Below are positions 1 through 6,033 of a stretch of DNA of 11,950 nucleotides, one piece after another. The notes beneath the pieces were generated by a model. That model had not been told where the DNA came from and made no database searches. It saw only the letters and a list, made by a program, of their open reading frames with translations. Position 1 is the stretch's first letter, and each line of letters begins with the position of its first letter. Location: NCBI GenBank assembly GCA_041486185.1, contig JBGPKX010000175.1, positions 1 to 11,950 on the forward strand, read 5' to 3'. Made by a program: the position numbers and the translations under genes. The stretch is from QHXW01 sp041486185. GTDB lineage: Bacteria > Acidobacteriota > Terriglobia > Bryobacterales > Bryobacteraceae.

Positions 1-2
1 AG

Positions 3-1310
3 GGATGGGGCCCGCGCGGGGGCTTCGCTGTTTTTACGAATCTGCCGCTTTCGCAAACCGCCGATCAACAGGGATTCAACTTCCCGTTCTCCGGAACCAG
101 CGCCGCTCCGAATCTTACGTTCACTCCCGCGCCGAGGCCGCTCAGCCTGCCACCCATTCACGATCTAAAGGGGAACATCGTTCCATCGGGCGGCAATTCA
201 AAAACCGTTCCGGTGAATGACCCGATCGATTTGACGCCGTATCCGGGATTGCTGACGAATGTCACCACCGACAACTATCACAACGGTTACACGCTCAGCG
301 GCAACTTCACCATCGAGCGGGAACTGCCGTGGGATACGGTGTTGCAGGCCGGATACGTGTTCAACAACGCCGTCAGTCTCTATGGCTCCCAATATCCGAA
401 CGGGTATGCCGGCGCAGCCCCCGACGTCGCCGTATTCACCGCCGTGAATCCGAGTCTGAGCGAGTTCCAGTTGACCGACAATCACGCGCACTCCACGTTC
501 AACTCGCTTCAGGTGATGCTCCGTAAATCCGTGCCGACGGCCGGCTTGGCGTTCCAATTGTCTTACACCTACTCGAAAGCCATGGACAACGCGTCGACCG
601 TTTATAACGGCGACAGTGCCAATTCCGCCTTCACCCAGAACGATCCCACGTGCTGGAGTTGTGAAAAAGCGCGAGCTTCGTTCGATGTGCCGCACCACGT
701 GGTCGTCAATTTTTCATATCAGCTCCCGTTCGACAAGGCAGCCCATCTTCCCAAGCGCCTGACGCAAGGCTGGACCCTTTGGGGAATCGCGACCGCCAGT
801 TCCGGTTTCCCCTTCACCGTCCTGACGCCCTTCGGCAGCAAGCGATACGGGATCGACAACTATGGGGGCAGCACGGTCCGTCCGGACCTGGTCTCGGCCG
901 CGACGCTGAAGCACGGCGGCGGTCCCGAAGAGCAGTTTTTCTCCAATGACGTGCTCGCGGACAACGTCAACATGATCCAGGCTGTGAACAACAGCCAGAA
1001 TTTTGTGGGCCAGTTTTTCGCGGTTGCTCTGGACAGCCTGAACGGCAGCACGGTGGCGGCACACCCCGGTAATCTGGGACGCAACACTTTCCGCAACGCT
1101 GGTTTCAGCAATTTCGATCTTTCGCTGGCAAAGGACACCAGGCTGTTCGAGCGCACTTCCCTGCAACTTCGCGCGGAGTTCTTCAATCTTTTTAACCAGC
1201 ACGCATTCTCGATTCCGAATCGAACGCTCACCAGCCCAGGATTCGGCGTGTCCACCAGCACGCAATTTGATCCGCGTGAGATCCAGTTGGGACTTCGCCT
1301 GATATTCTGA
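3..1310 (+). CDS. TonB-dependent receptor, C-terminal part (Oar-like, acidobacterial class)
   Basis: This is the 3' part of an outer-membrane beta-barrel transporter that takes up a large substrate using TonB energy; the substrate cannot be read from the sequence. The frame is open from the first bases of the window, so the gene begins upstream and about 435 residues are visible. An internal GTG at 213 is not the start. The visible part is typical of the long acidobacterial receptors that carry an N-terminal carboxypeptidase-regulatory-like domain (not in the window). It shows alternating aromatic strands, a segment with QLSYTYSKAMDNAS, a strand with VPHHVVVNFSYQLPF, and near the end RAEFFNLFNQHAF. 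The protein ends in IQLGLRLIF, a final beta-strand with terminal phenylalanine as expected for BAM recognition, so the C-terminus is intact. The stop codon lies only one or two bases from the left end of an insertion-sequence remnant. Class assignment is confident, substrate unknown. Confidence 0.9.
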   Translation, partial: GWGPRGGFAVFTNLPLSQTADQQGFNFPFSGTSAAPNLTFTPAPRPLSLPPIHDLKGNIVPSGGNSKTVPVNDPIDLTPYPGLLTNVTTDNYHNGYTLSGNFTIERELPWDTVLQAGYVFNNAVSLYGSQYPNGYAGAAPDVAVFTAVNPSLSEFQLTDNHAHSTFNSLQVMLRKSVPTAGLAFQLSYTYSKAMDNASTVYNGDSANSAFTQNDPTCWSCEKARASFDVPHHVVVNFSYQLPFDKAAHLPKRLTQGWTLWGIATASSGFPFTVLTPFGSKRYGIDNYGGSTVRPDLVSAATLKHGGGPEEQFFSNDVLADNVNMIQAVNNSQNFVGQFFAVALDSLNGSTVAAHPGNLGRNTFRNAGFSNFDLSLAKDTRLFERTSLQLRAEFFNLFNQHAFSIPNRTLTSPGFGVSTSTQFDPREIQLGLRLIF

Positions 1311-1326
1311 GCGTCGTTAGCTTTTG

Positions 1327-1363
1327 TAGTTGTCCGGTTTTATTGACACATTAGTTGTCCGGT
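1327..1363 (+). repeat. Left inverted end of the IS, tandem binding sites
   Basis: Two copies of TAGTTGTCCGGT start at 1327 and 1352 (25-base period). The whole segment matches the reverse complement of 2305-2341 at 32 of 37 positions. The inner copy is read as the last codons of the truncated transposase, which shows that the frame has run past its normal end. Confidence 0.85.
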
Positions 1364-1435
1364 TTGGTTTCATGCTATCCTCTTCGCCTTGGGTTTGGGA
1401 GAGAGAGGATTCGTCGTCGAGGCGGTGGAAAAGTG

Positions 1436-1457
1436 GGAATCGCCGGAGGCGATTTCC
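1436..1457. repeat. Hairpin near the IS deletion junction
   Basis: GGAATCGCC and GGCGATTTCC flank a short GGA loop, giving a stem of about nine pairs with one mismatch. It lies just beyond the point (about 1464) where the transposase stops resembling its family. It may be the remnant transcription terminator of the element or a structure that helped the deletion; no T-run follows it. Confidence 0.5.
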
Positions 1458-2304
1458 AAGGGGTTCCTGCGGCAGTCGTCCTTGCCAGGTGGAGTAACTG
1501 CGCGCCATGCGCCCGCGCGCCTGGGGCGAGTAAGCCGGGATCATCTGAATGCCCAGTTCTTTTAACGCTCGCCCCACCTGCGTCAAGCGAGTCTTGTCCA
1601 CCTTCTGGCCCGCTTTGGGCGTGTAGAAGAAGTGACTCCCGCGATCGCTGTACAGGGCGCAGAACAGGCCTTTCCGCTCGATCACCTGGCGCAGCGCCAC
1701 CATCACCGTGTGCGTCGATTCTTCCTCTACCAGTTGGGCATCATAGATCTGGCTGGTAGCATCGTGAATCACGATCAGGTCGTAATAGCGGTCATCTTGA
1801 AACCAACGGTGTTTGCTGCCGTCAATGTGCAGCAGCATCCCCGGCAAGGGACGCCTGGGCCGCCGTCTGCGGTGCGGTACTCGTTTCCTTCGCCGCGCCA
1901 CCAGCCCGGCTCCCTGCAGCGCCTGCTTCACCCAGCTGTAGCTCAACCGGATGCCTTCCTCCTCACGTAGCTTCTCGTGGAAGTGCCGCACGTTGAAGTC
2001 GAAGTACTTTTCCTGGTACAAAGCCAGCACTCGCTCGGCCGTCTCCAGCGGCACCCGGTGGTAGCTGCGTTTCCCGCGGCGCTGGTCGAACAGCCCGTTG
2101 TAACCATGCTCCTGATACCGTTGCCGTATCCGTTGCATGTGCCGCACGCTCACCCCGGCGATCTCCGCCGTCTCGATCCAACTCAGCTTCTTGGCGATCG
2201 CATTCAGAGTCACGTCCTGCCGTTTCATCATCCGCTCCGCTTCTCGGGCGGGTATCGCTCGGCTCGGTGTTTCCACCTCGCCAGCTTCTCCCTGCCCGGT
2301 CTGG

Positions 2305-2341
2305 ACCGGACAACTAGTGTGCTAATGACACCGGACAACTA
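2305..2341 (-). repeat. Right inverted end of the IS, tandem binding sites
   Basis: ACCGGACAACTA occurs at 2305-2316 and again at 2330-2341, with GTGCTAATGACACC following each copy almost unchanged (2319-2332 and 2344-2357). The unit therefore repeats with a 25-base period up to the element edge. It is the inverted counterpart of 1327-1363. Confidence 0.85.
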
Positions 2342-2355
2342 ACGTGCTAATGACA

Positions 2356-2370
2356 CCCTGCCAAGCAGGG
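2356..2370. repeat. Short perfect hairpin abutting the IS right end
   Basis: CCCTGC and GCAGGG pair perfectly around a three-base CAA loop. It begins at the base after the presumed IS edge and no T-run follows. It could be part of the original target site, or a weak terminator that insulates the downstream promoter from the element. Confidence 0.45.
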
Positions 2371-2372
2371 GA

Positions 2373-2402
2373 TTGGCGCGCGGTCCCTTTTTCGCGTATA
2401 CT
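2373..2402 (+). promoter_or_regulatory. Candidate sigma-70-type promoter for the gene at 2495
   Basis: TTGGCG (2373-2378, 4 of 6 to consensus) and TATACT (2397-2402, 5 of 6) are separated by 18 bases. A transcript would start near 2408-2410 and leave a leader of about 85 bases ahead of the ATG at 2495. The leader contains CTGTTGGAACAG (2423-2434), a small inverted repeat that could be an operator. The promoter lies just outside the IS. Confidence 0.4.
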
Positions 2403-2494
2403 CCACAACATGAAATCGGCGCCTGTTGGAACAGCAGGGGCCAGACAAGGGCTACGAGTCGGAGTACTAAGCGAAGCTCGGCAGGAGGGGCACC

Positions 2495-2896
2495 ATGACG
2501 TGCGTAACCGGCCCACTCACTCCCATGCAGTTACTGGAGGAAGTTCCTGAAATTGTGAAGCTGCTGGCGTCCAGCGGAATCGAGAACCTTGTTGTCGAAT
2601 ACGGCTGGGGCTGCAAGCTGGAGCCGGGTCAACTCTGGCAGGATATCGAAATCCGGTTGCCGGATCTGCCGGCCTTCGTTCAGGGAAGCATTGAAAAGGG
2701 AATCTACTCGCCCGGGCAGGCGGACCTGGTTCTGCAGGATCGCGACCGGACCTTCGAGTGTCTGTTTTGCCACGAATCGGACATTCACCTCGTCACCGAA
2801 GACGACGGGCTCATCACTGAGGCCACCCGGCGCTGGATGGACAAAGGCTACGGAGGCTTCATGGCAGCGGCTAACGAGAACTGGGAGCCGATTTAA
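2495..2896 (+). CDS. Hypothetical soluble acidic protein, 133 aa
   Basis: I do not recognise this family. The start is well supported: AGGAGG at 2483-2488 sits six bases ahead of ATG 2495, one of the two strong ribosome-binding sites in the window. The product is acidic and has no signal peptide or membrane segment, so it is probably cytoplasmic. Residues 10-38 look helical followed by a strand (MQLLEEVPEIVKLLASSG, then NLVVEYGWG). Residues 50-57 (DIEIRLPD) and 87-101 (FECLFCHESDIHLV) look like further strands, and a helical C-terminal part ends in aromatic residues (MDKGYGGFMAAANENW). CLFCH at 89-93 is formally CxxCH, but without export it is unlikely to bind haem; a pair of cysteines could bind metal. 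It is read in the same direction as the next two small genes with a gap of about 50 bases and probably has its own promoter at 2373-2402. Confidence 0.75.
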   Translation: MTCVTGPLTPMQLLEEVPEIVKLLASSGIENLVVEYGWGCKLEPGQLWQDIEIRLPDLPAFVQGSIEKGIYSPGQADLVLQDRDRTFECLFCHESDIHLVTEDDGLITEATRRWMDKGYGGFMAAANENWEPI

Positions 2897-2933
2897 AGCG
2901 GCGCTGTCCGCCGGTAACGCCGCGCGCGTGTTG

Positions 2934-2939
2934 TATCAT
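2934..2939 (+). promoter_or_regulatory. Candidate -10 element directly ahead of ATG 2948
   Basis: TATCAT (4 of 6 or better to the -10 consensus) ends eight bases before the ATG at 2948, where there is no Shine-Dalgarno sequence. If used, the transcript would begin within a base or two of the start codon. No good -35 is visible. Confidence 0.3.
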
Positions 2940-2947
2940 ATTTCCCG

Positions 2948-3358
2948 ATGATCAGGAGCCTGCTGGCGGTGGCTCTGGGCTACGTCGTGATGCTGGTGGC
3001 CGTGGTTGGCGGCGACATGGTGCTCACAGCGCTGGCGCCGAGCCTGATGCCGCAACCGGGTGCGCAACGCGATGCCGTTTATTTTGTCTTCAACCTCAGC
3101 ACGGGTGCGTTTTTCATGGGCATCGGCGCTTATGTTACGGCGCTGCTCGCGGGGCGATCGGAAATGAAACATGCGCTCGGCCTCGGCGCGCTGTCGATTG
3201 CCATGAGTATCGTCTCCATGGTCAAGTATGCTGGGGAGCAGCCGCTCTGGTACTCGATTGCTCTGATGTTTCTTGCGATTCCCTCGGCTCTGGTTGGCGG
3301 CTACTTTCGGTCTCGCCAGGTGGAAGAGCAGAAGCCGCACGCGGTCGCGGCAGATTAG
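2948..3358 (+). CDS. Hypothetical inner-membrane protein with four transmembrane helices, 136 aa
   Basis: A small integral membrane protein of unknown role. Four hydrophobic segments are evident: about 4-28 (LLAVALGYVVMLVAVVGG), 43-68 (VYFVFNLSTGAFFMGIGAYV), 75-92 (ALGLGALSIAMSIVSMV) and 101-120 (WYSIALMFLAIPSALVGGYF). A short charged C-terminal tail (RSRQVEEQKPH) follows. A loop at 30-42 with several prolines separates helices one and two. The positive residues at the N-terminus and after helices two and four suggest that both ends face the cytoplasm. No Shine-Dalgarno precedes the ATG, but a -10-like TATCAT lies just upstream, so the transcript may be leaderless. It is flanked by two soluble hypothetical genes in the same direction, and nothing in the context assigns a job. 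Confidence 0.8.
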   Translation: MIRSLLAVALGYVVMLVAVVGGDMVLTALAPSLMPQPGAQRDAVYFVFNLSTGAFFMGIGAYVTALLAGRSEMKHALGLGALSIAMSIVSMVKYAGEQPLWYSIALMFLAIPSALVGGYFRSRQVEEQKPHAVAAD

Positions 3359-3412
3359 CCGCGGCGCAGGGTCCAAGCCACCGCCCGAGACGCGCTACGC
3401 TGTTCTTAGCCG

Positions 3413-3826
3413 ATGCCTTCGATCGAATTGCCCCCAGAGGCCGTCCGCCAGCGCCTCACCAGCCTTCGCAACGAACTGCTGCACTTGCACAAAACCCTGC
3501 TGGATTCCGAGACTGCGGTGTACGACCACGACATTGCGCGCATCACTTCTAAGGGGCAGTTGCTCGAACTGGTGCTGCACGATCCGTGGTTTGCGTGGCT
3601 GCATGAGCTGTCAGAGCTGGTGGTGCTGATCGATGAACTGCTGGACGCCAAAGAACCCGCGACCGCTGCGGACGCTGGTCGGCTGCTTGCGCAAGCGCGC
3701 GAGCTGGTGGCGCCGGCCGGAAACGGCGGCGCATTCCGGCAACATTATCTCGAGGCGCTGCAGCGCGACCCCAATGTCGTGATGGCGCACGCGCAGGCCA
3801 TGAAGGTGCTGGCCAGTCTGGGGTGA
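3413..3826 (+). CDS. Conserved-looking hypothetical helical protein, 137 aa
   Basis: A soluble, mainly alpha-helical protein without signal peptide. Helices can be drawn at about 8-34 (VRQRLTSLRNELLHLHKTLL), 37-55, 59-79 (WFAWLHELSELVVLIDELLD), 84-100 and 107-136. The segment HDPWFAWLHELSELVVLIDE (56-75) is the most distinctive part. I recall similar 'HDPWFAWL...SEL...IDE' proteins in other soil bacteria without assigned function, but cannot name a family. The overall picture is a four- or five-helix bundle. There is no Shine-Dalgarno before the ATG; a weak TACGCT lies at 3396-3401. The gene starts 54 bases after the membrane protein and ends 50 bases ahead of the reductase, so cotranscription in either direction of the cluster is possible. 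Function unknown. Confidence 0.75.
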   Translation: MPSIELPPEAVRQRLTSLRNELLHLHKTLLDSETAVYDHDIARITSKGQLLELVLHDPWFAWLHELSELVVLIDELLDAKEPATAADAGRLLAQARELVAPAGNGGAFRQHYLEALQRDPNVVMAHAQAMKVLASLG

Positions 3827-3876
3827 GCGCATGGGGTGGCTCCCGAGTTTATTCTGGGAAGAGAGGAGAGGACGAA

Positions 3877-4866
3877 ATGAGAAGGAGAGATTTGGAGCGG
3901 CGCTCGTTCCTGGCGGGGCTCGCCGGATTGCAGGCGCGTGGTTCAGCGCGAGCAGCGGCGTCCGACGGAATGATCTACCGCAGCTTGGGGAACACTGGCG
4001 AGAAAGTCTCGGCCATCGGACTCGGCGGCCACCACATCGGAAGGCCCAAGGATGAGAACGAAGGCATCCGCATCATCCGCAGCGCGCTCGACCGTGGGAT
4101 GAACTTTCTCGATAACTGCTGGGATTATCACGATGGCGAGAGCGAAATCCGTATGGGCAAAGCTCTGCGCGACGGCTATCGCCAGAAGGCATTCCTGATG
4201 ACCAAGTTTGACGGGCGGACCAAAGAATCGACAGCCCGGCAGATTGACGAGTCCCTAAAGCGGCTTCAGACCGACCGTATCGACCTCATGCAATTCCACG
4301 AAAACATCCGCATGGAGGATCCGGACCGGTTCTTCGCTCCAGGCGGCGCGCTCGAGGCCCTGCTCGAAGCGAAGAAGGCAGGCAAGGTGCGGTACATCGG
4401 CTTTACGGGGCACAAGGATCCCCTGGTGCACCTGCGCATGCTGGACGTTGCCGCGCAACACAAATTCCATTTCGAGGCCTGCCAGATGCCGCTCAACGTG
4501 ATGGACGCGCATTTTCGCAGTTTTACGCATCAGGTGGTGCCGCGGCTGGTCAAGGAAGGAATGGCGGTGCTGGGTATGAAATCGATGGGCGATGGGAATG
4601 TCTTGAAGAGCGGGACCGTGACGCCGATTGAGTGCCTGCATTACGCCTTGACGCTGCCAACCTCGGTCGTAATCAATGGCTGCGAGTCCATGGAGCGCCT
4701 GGATCAGGCATTCGAAGCGGCGCGCACGTTCAAACCCATGAGCCAGGCGGAAATTTCCAAGCTGCTCGCTAAGACTGCGCAATCGGCCATGACCGGTAAA
4801 TACGAGCCGTTCAAGACCACCGCGCAATTCGATGGCACCGCGCATCATCCCGAATGGATGGGGTGA
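3877..4866 (+). CDS. Tat-exported aldo/keto reductase, 329 aa
   Basis: An NAD(P)-dependent oxidoreductase of the aldo/keto reductase superfamily, interconverting carbonyls and alcohols; substrate unknown. The frame can be extended to 3823, but ATG 3877 is preferred because GAGAGGAGAGG (3861-3871) lies five bases ahead and the protein then begins with a twin-arginine leader (ERRSFLAGLAGLQA, residues 7-20; probable cleavage near 25-29). The barrel begins at about 32 (MIYRSLGNTGEKVSAIGLGG). The catalytic tetrad is visible: D79 (FLDN), Y84 (CWDYHDGESE), K110 (LMTKF) and H141 (LMQFHENI). KAGKVRYIGFTGH and the late GMKSMGDG and VVINGCESMERLDQ segments fit strand 5 onward and the cofactor end of the barrel. 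Tat export implies folding in the cytoplasm with bound cofactor before transport. Similar Tat reductases are common in Acidobacteria and Planctomycetes, often near sugar enzymes. The two TIM-barrel genes at the right end could be partners, but that is inference. Confidence 0.9.
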   Translation: MRRRDLERRSFLAGLAGLQARGSARAAASDGMIYRSLGNTGEKVSAIGLGGHHIGRPKDENEGIRIIRSALDRGMNFLDNCWDYHDGESEIRMGKALRDGYRQKAFLMTKFDGRTKESTARQIDESLKRLQTDRIDLMQFHENIRMEDPDRFFAPGGALEALLEAKKAGKVRYIGFTGHKDPLVHLRMLDVAAQHKFHFEACQMPLNVMDAHFRSFTHQVVPRLVKEGMAVLGMKSMGDGNVLKSGTVTPIECLHYALTLPTSVVINGCESMERLDQAFEAARTFKPMSQAEISKLLAKTAQSAMTGKYEPFKTTAQFDGTAHHPEWMG

Positions 4867-4873
4867 GTGGAGT

Positions 4874-4887
4874 AGGCACGCGTGCCT
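4874..4887. repeat. Palindrome AGGCACGCGTGCCT after the reductase
   Basis: This is a perfect 14-base self-complementary sequence eight bases after the reductase stop codon. Its core (GGCA...TGCC) is shared with the palindromes at 6007-6028 and around 10211-10281, so it may belong to the same interspersed family or act as a 3'-end hairpin. Confidence 0.5.
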
Positions 4888-4945
4888 GTGCGGTGTATTC
4901 AAGAGAAAATGCGCAGCCGGGGATGCCTATTTCAGTCTCGATTGT

Positions 4946-4974
4946 TTGCGGCTCATGCATCGAACGAGTAAACT
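4946..4974 (+). promoter_or_regulatory. Weak candidate promoter for the polyprenyl synthase
   Basis: TTGCGG (4946-4951) and TAAACT (4969-4974) are 17 bases apart; each matches consensus only partly (3 of 6 and 4 of 6). The predicted transcript start, about 4981, is only a few bases ahead of ATG 4987, which has no Shine-Dalgarno. Confidence 0.25.
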
Positions 4975-4986
4975 GGTTGAATTCTG

Positions 4987-5988
4987 ATGGGATTAGGCAA
5001 GCTGGGCCAGGCTCTGACTGCACGAGAGGTATTCGAGCTCGTCAGAGACGATCTCGTGCGCGTCGAGAAGGAGATCAGCCGGGAATCGGTTGCTTCCGTC
5101 GATGCCATCACCGCCATCGGCCAGTATCTGCAAGAGGCCGGGGGAAAACGGCTGCGGCCCTCGCTGCTGTTGCTCTCGTCAAGACTTATCGGCGACGGCG
5201 GGGAGAGCGCGATCCGGATGGGCGCCGTGGTGGAGATGATCCACGCGGCGACACTGGTGCACGATGATGTGATCGATGCCGCGCAGACCCGCCGCGGCCG
5301 GCCTTCCACCAACGTGCAGTGGGGCAATCACACTTGCGTGCTGGCTGGCGACTGGCTCTATATGCAGGCCTTCCAGATCGCACTCCGCGAGCGGAATTTC
5401 CATGCTCTCGATCTGCTGATCGGGCTGACGCAGATGATGGTGGAAGGTGAACTGCTGCAGCTTGAGCGGATCGGGCGCATCGGCGTTTCCGAGGCCGATT
5501 GCATGGAACTGGTGGACCGGAAGACGGCCTGCCTGTTTTCGGTGTGCGCCAAGCTGGGAGCGCTGGCCGCGGGCGCCGATTCGCAGACCGAGGAAAAGCT
5601 CGGAGAGTACGCCTGGAATCTGGGGATGGCATTCCAGCTGGTGGATGACGTACTCGATTTCACGGCGCGCGAGAAGACTCTCGGCAAACCCGTGGGTGGA
5701 GATTTGCGTGAAGGAAAAGTCACGCTGCCGCTGGTGTATGCGCTCGAACGCGCGACGACTGAAGAACGGCGGTCTGTGGAGCGCGTGCTGGCGGACCGGC
5801 ACTACGAGAACGTGCCGTTCGCACAGATTCTAGAGCTGATCGAGAAATACAACGGCATCGAGCGCGTTCGCGAGCGAGCCCATGCGTTCACCGACAAGGC
5901 GCGGCAGGTGATCGGTGAGTTTCCGGAGTCGCCTTATCAGCGCGCATTGTACGGGATTACCGATTTGGTGACGGACCGGGATCATTAA
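4987..5988 (+). CDS. Polyprenyl diphosphate synthase (long-chain, trans type), 333 aa
   Basis: This enzyme condenses isopentenyl diphosphate onto an allylic primer to make the all-trans prenyl chain used for respiratory quinones, in the cytoplasm or at the membrane surface. The family signature is complete: GGKRLRP (52-58), the first aspartate-rich motif D93-D94-V-I-D97 followed by TRRGRP, the second motif D220-D221-V-L-D224 in FQLVDDVLDF, and downstream K234 and GGDLREGK (237-244). Residues four and five before the first motif are T89 and A88, small rather than aromatic. In this family that favours long chains (about C35-C50) over C15/C20 products, as in IspB-type enzymes. Length is normal. 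ATG 4987 is the earliest possible start, since an in-frame TGA lies at 4978-4980. No quinone-pathway neighbours are present. The gene converges with the FecR gene across a 45-base gap containing a palindrome. Confidence 0.93.
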   Translation: MGLGKLGQALTAREVFELVRDDLVRVEKEISRESVASVDAITAIGQYLQEAGGKRLRPSLLLLSSRLIGDGGESAIRMGAVVEMIHAATLVHDDVIDAAQTRRGRPSTNVQWGNHTCVLAGDWLYMQAFQIALRERNFHALDLLIGLTQMMVEGELLQLERIGRIGVSEADCMELVDRKTACLFSVCAKLGALAAGADSQTEEKLGEYAWNLGMAFQLVDDVLDFTAREKTLGKPVGGDLREGKVTLPLVYALERATTEERRSVERVLADRHYENVPFAQILELIEKYNGIERVRERAHAFTDKARQVIGEFPESPYQRALYGITDLVTDRDH

Positions 5989-6004
5989 AAGTCGGAGTCC
6001 GGCA

Positions 6005-6032
6005 ATGGACCGGCAGGAATGCCCGTCTCTCC
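6005..6032. repeat. REP-like palindrome between convergent genes
   Basis: GGACCGGCA and TGCCCGTCT (within 6007-6028) form an imperfect stem. The 28 bases 6005-6032 match 10258-10285 at 22 positions, including the leading ATGGAC and the central GGCAGGA. It lies between the stop codons of two convergent genes, so it may also serve as a two-way terminator. Confidence 0.6.
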
Positions 6033-6033
6033 T

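Larger units (their letters stand above)
1317..2276 (-). pseudogene. ISNCY-family transposase, truncated and probably inactive
   Basis: The frame reads 319 residues from GTG at 2276; ATG codons at residues 16 and 17 are equally plausible starts because family members tend to begin near MMKRQDVTLN. An N-terminal helix-turn-helix region (about 20-65, with EIAGVSVRHMQRIRQRY) is followed by a basic linker (about 128-143) and an RNase H-like DDE core. D152 (LHIDGSKHRWF) and D211 (YSDRGSHFF) are the first two acidic residues. The third should be the glutamate of the usual family motif GRSER, but here the text is GRMAR, with alanine at 258 (codon 1503-1505). Family homology stops at about residue 271 (GRLPQE); the last 48 residues read through what looks like element 3' non-coding DNA and into the left end repeat, where the stop lies. 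Relatives as I remember them are about 100 residues longer. Loss of both the catalytic residue and the C-terminal region argues for a dead gene. Confidence 0.8.
1312..2355 (-). mobile_element. Decayed ISNCY-type insertion sequence, about 1.04 kb
   Basis: The element carries one transposase frame on the minus strand and is bounded by related inverted ends. The 37-base segment 1327-1363 and the reverse complement of 2305-2341 match at 32 of 37 positions. Each consists of two direct copies of TAGTTGTCCGGT spaced 25 bases apart, which look like tandem transposase-binding sites. The outer continuation is also related: GTCGTTAGC at 1313-1321 against GTCATTAGC on the complement of 2346-2354, with a one-base length difference inside the left copy. 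The outer boundaries are therefore good to a few bases only. I see no target-site duplication. The coding part is shortened compared with the family, so this is probably an internally deleted, non-autonomous copy that a related transposase might still recognise. The family name is from recollection of ISNCY proteins, not a search. Confidence 0.8.

Noticed and set aside
1300..2365. Target-site duplication around the IS
   Set aside because: The bases left of 1312 (TTCTGAG) and right of 2355 (CCCTGCC) do not repeat each other.
2410..2550. Small frame beginning MKSAPVG upstream of the 133-residue gene
   Set aside because: No ribosome-binding site, it overlaps the better supported gene out of frame, and it begins at the predicted transcript start; more likely leader sequence.
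2759..2773. CxxCH (CLFCH) in the 133-residue hypothetical protein, suggesting a cytochrome c
   Set aside because: There is no signal peptide and no other cytochrome feature; a single CxxCH in a short cytosolic protein is probably chance or metal binding.
5989..6033. Classical rho-independent terminator between convergent genes
   Set aside because: A palindrome is present but no T-run follows on either strand; it is recorded as a repeat instead.
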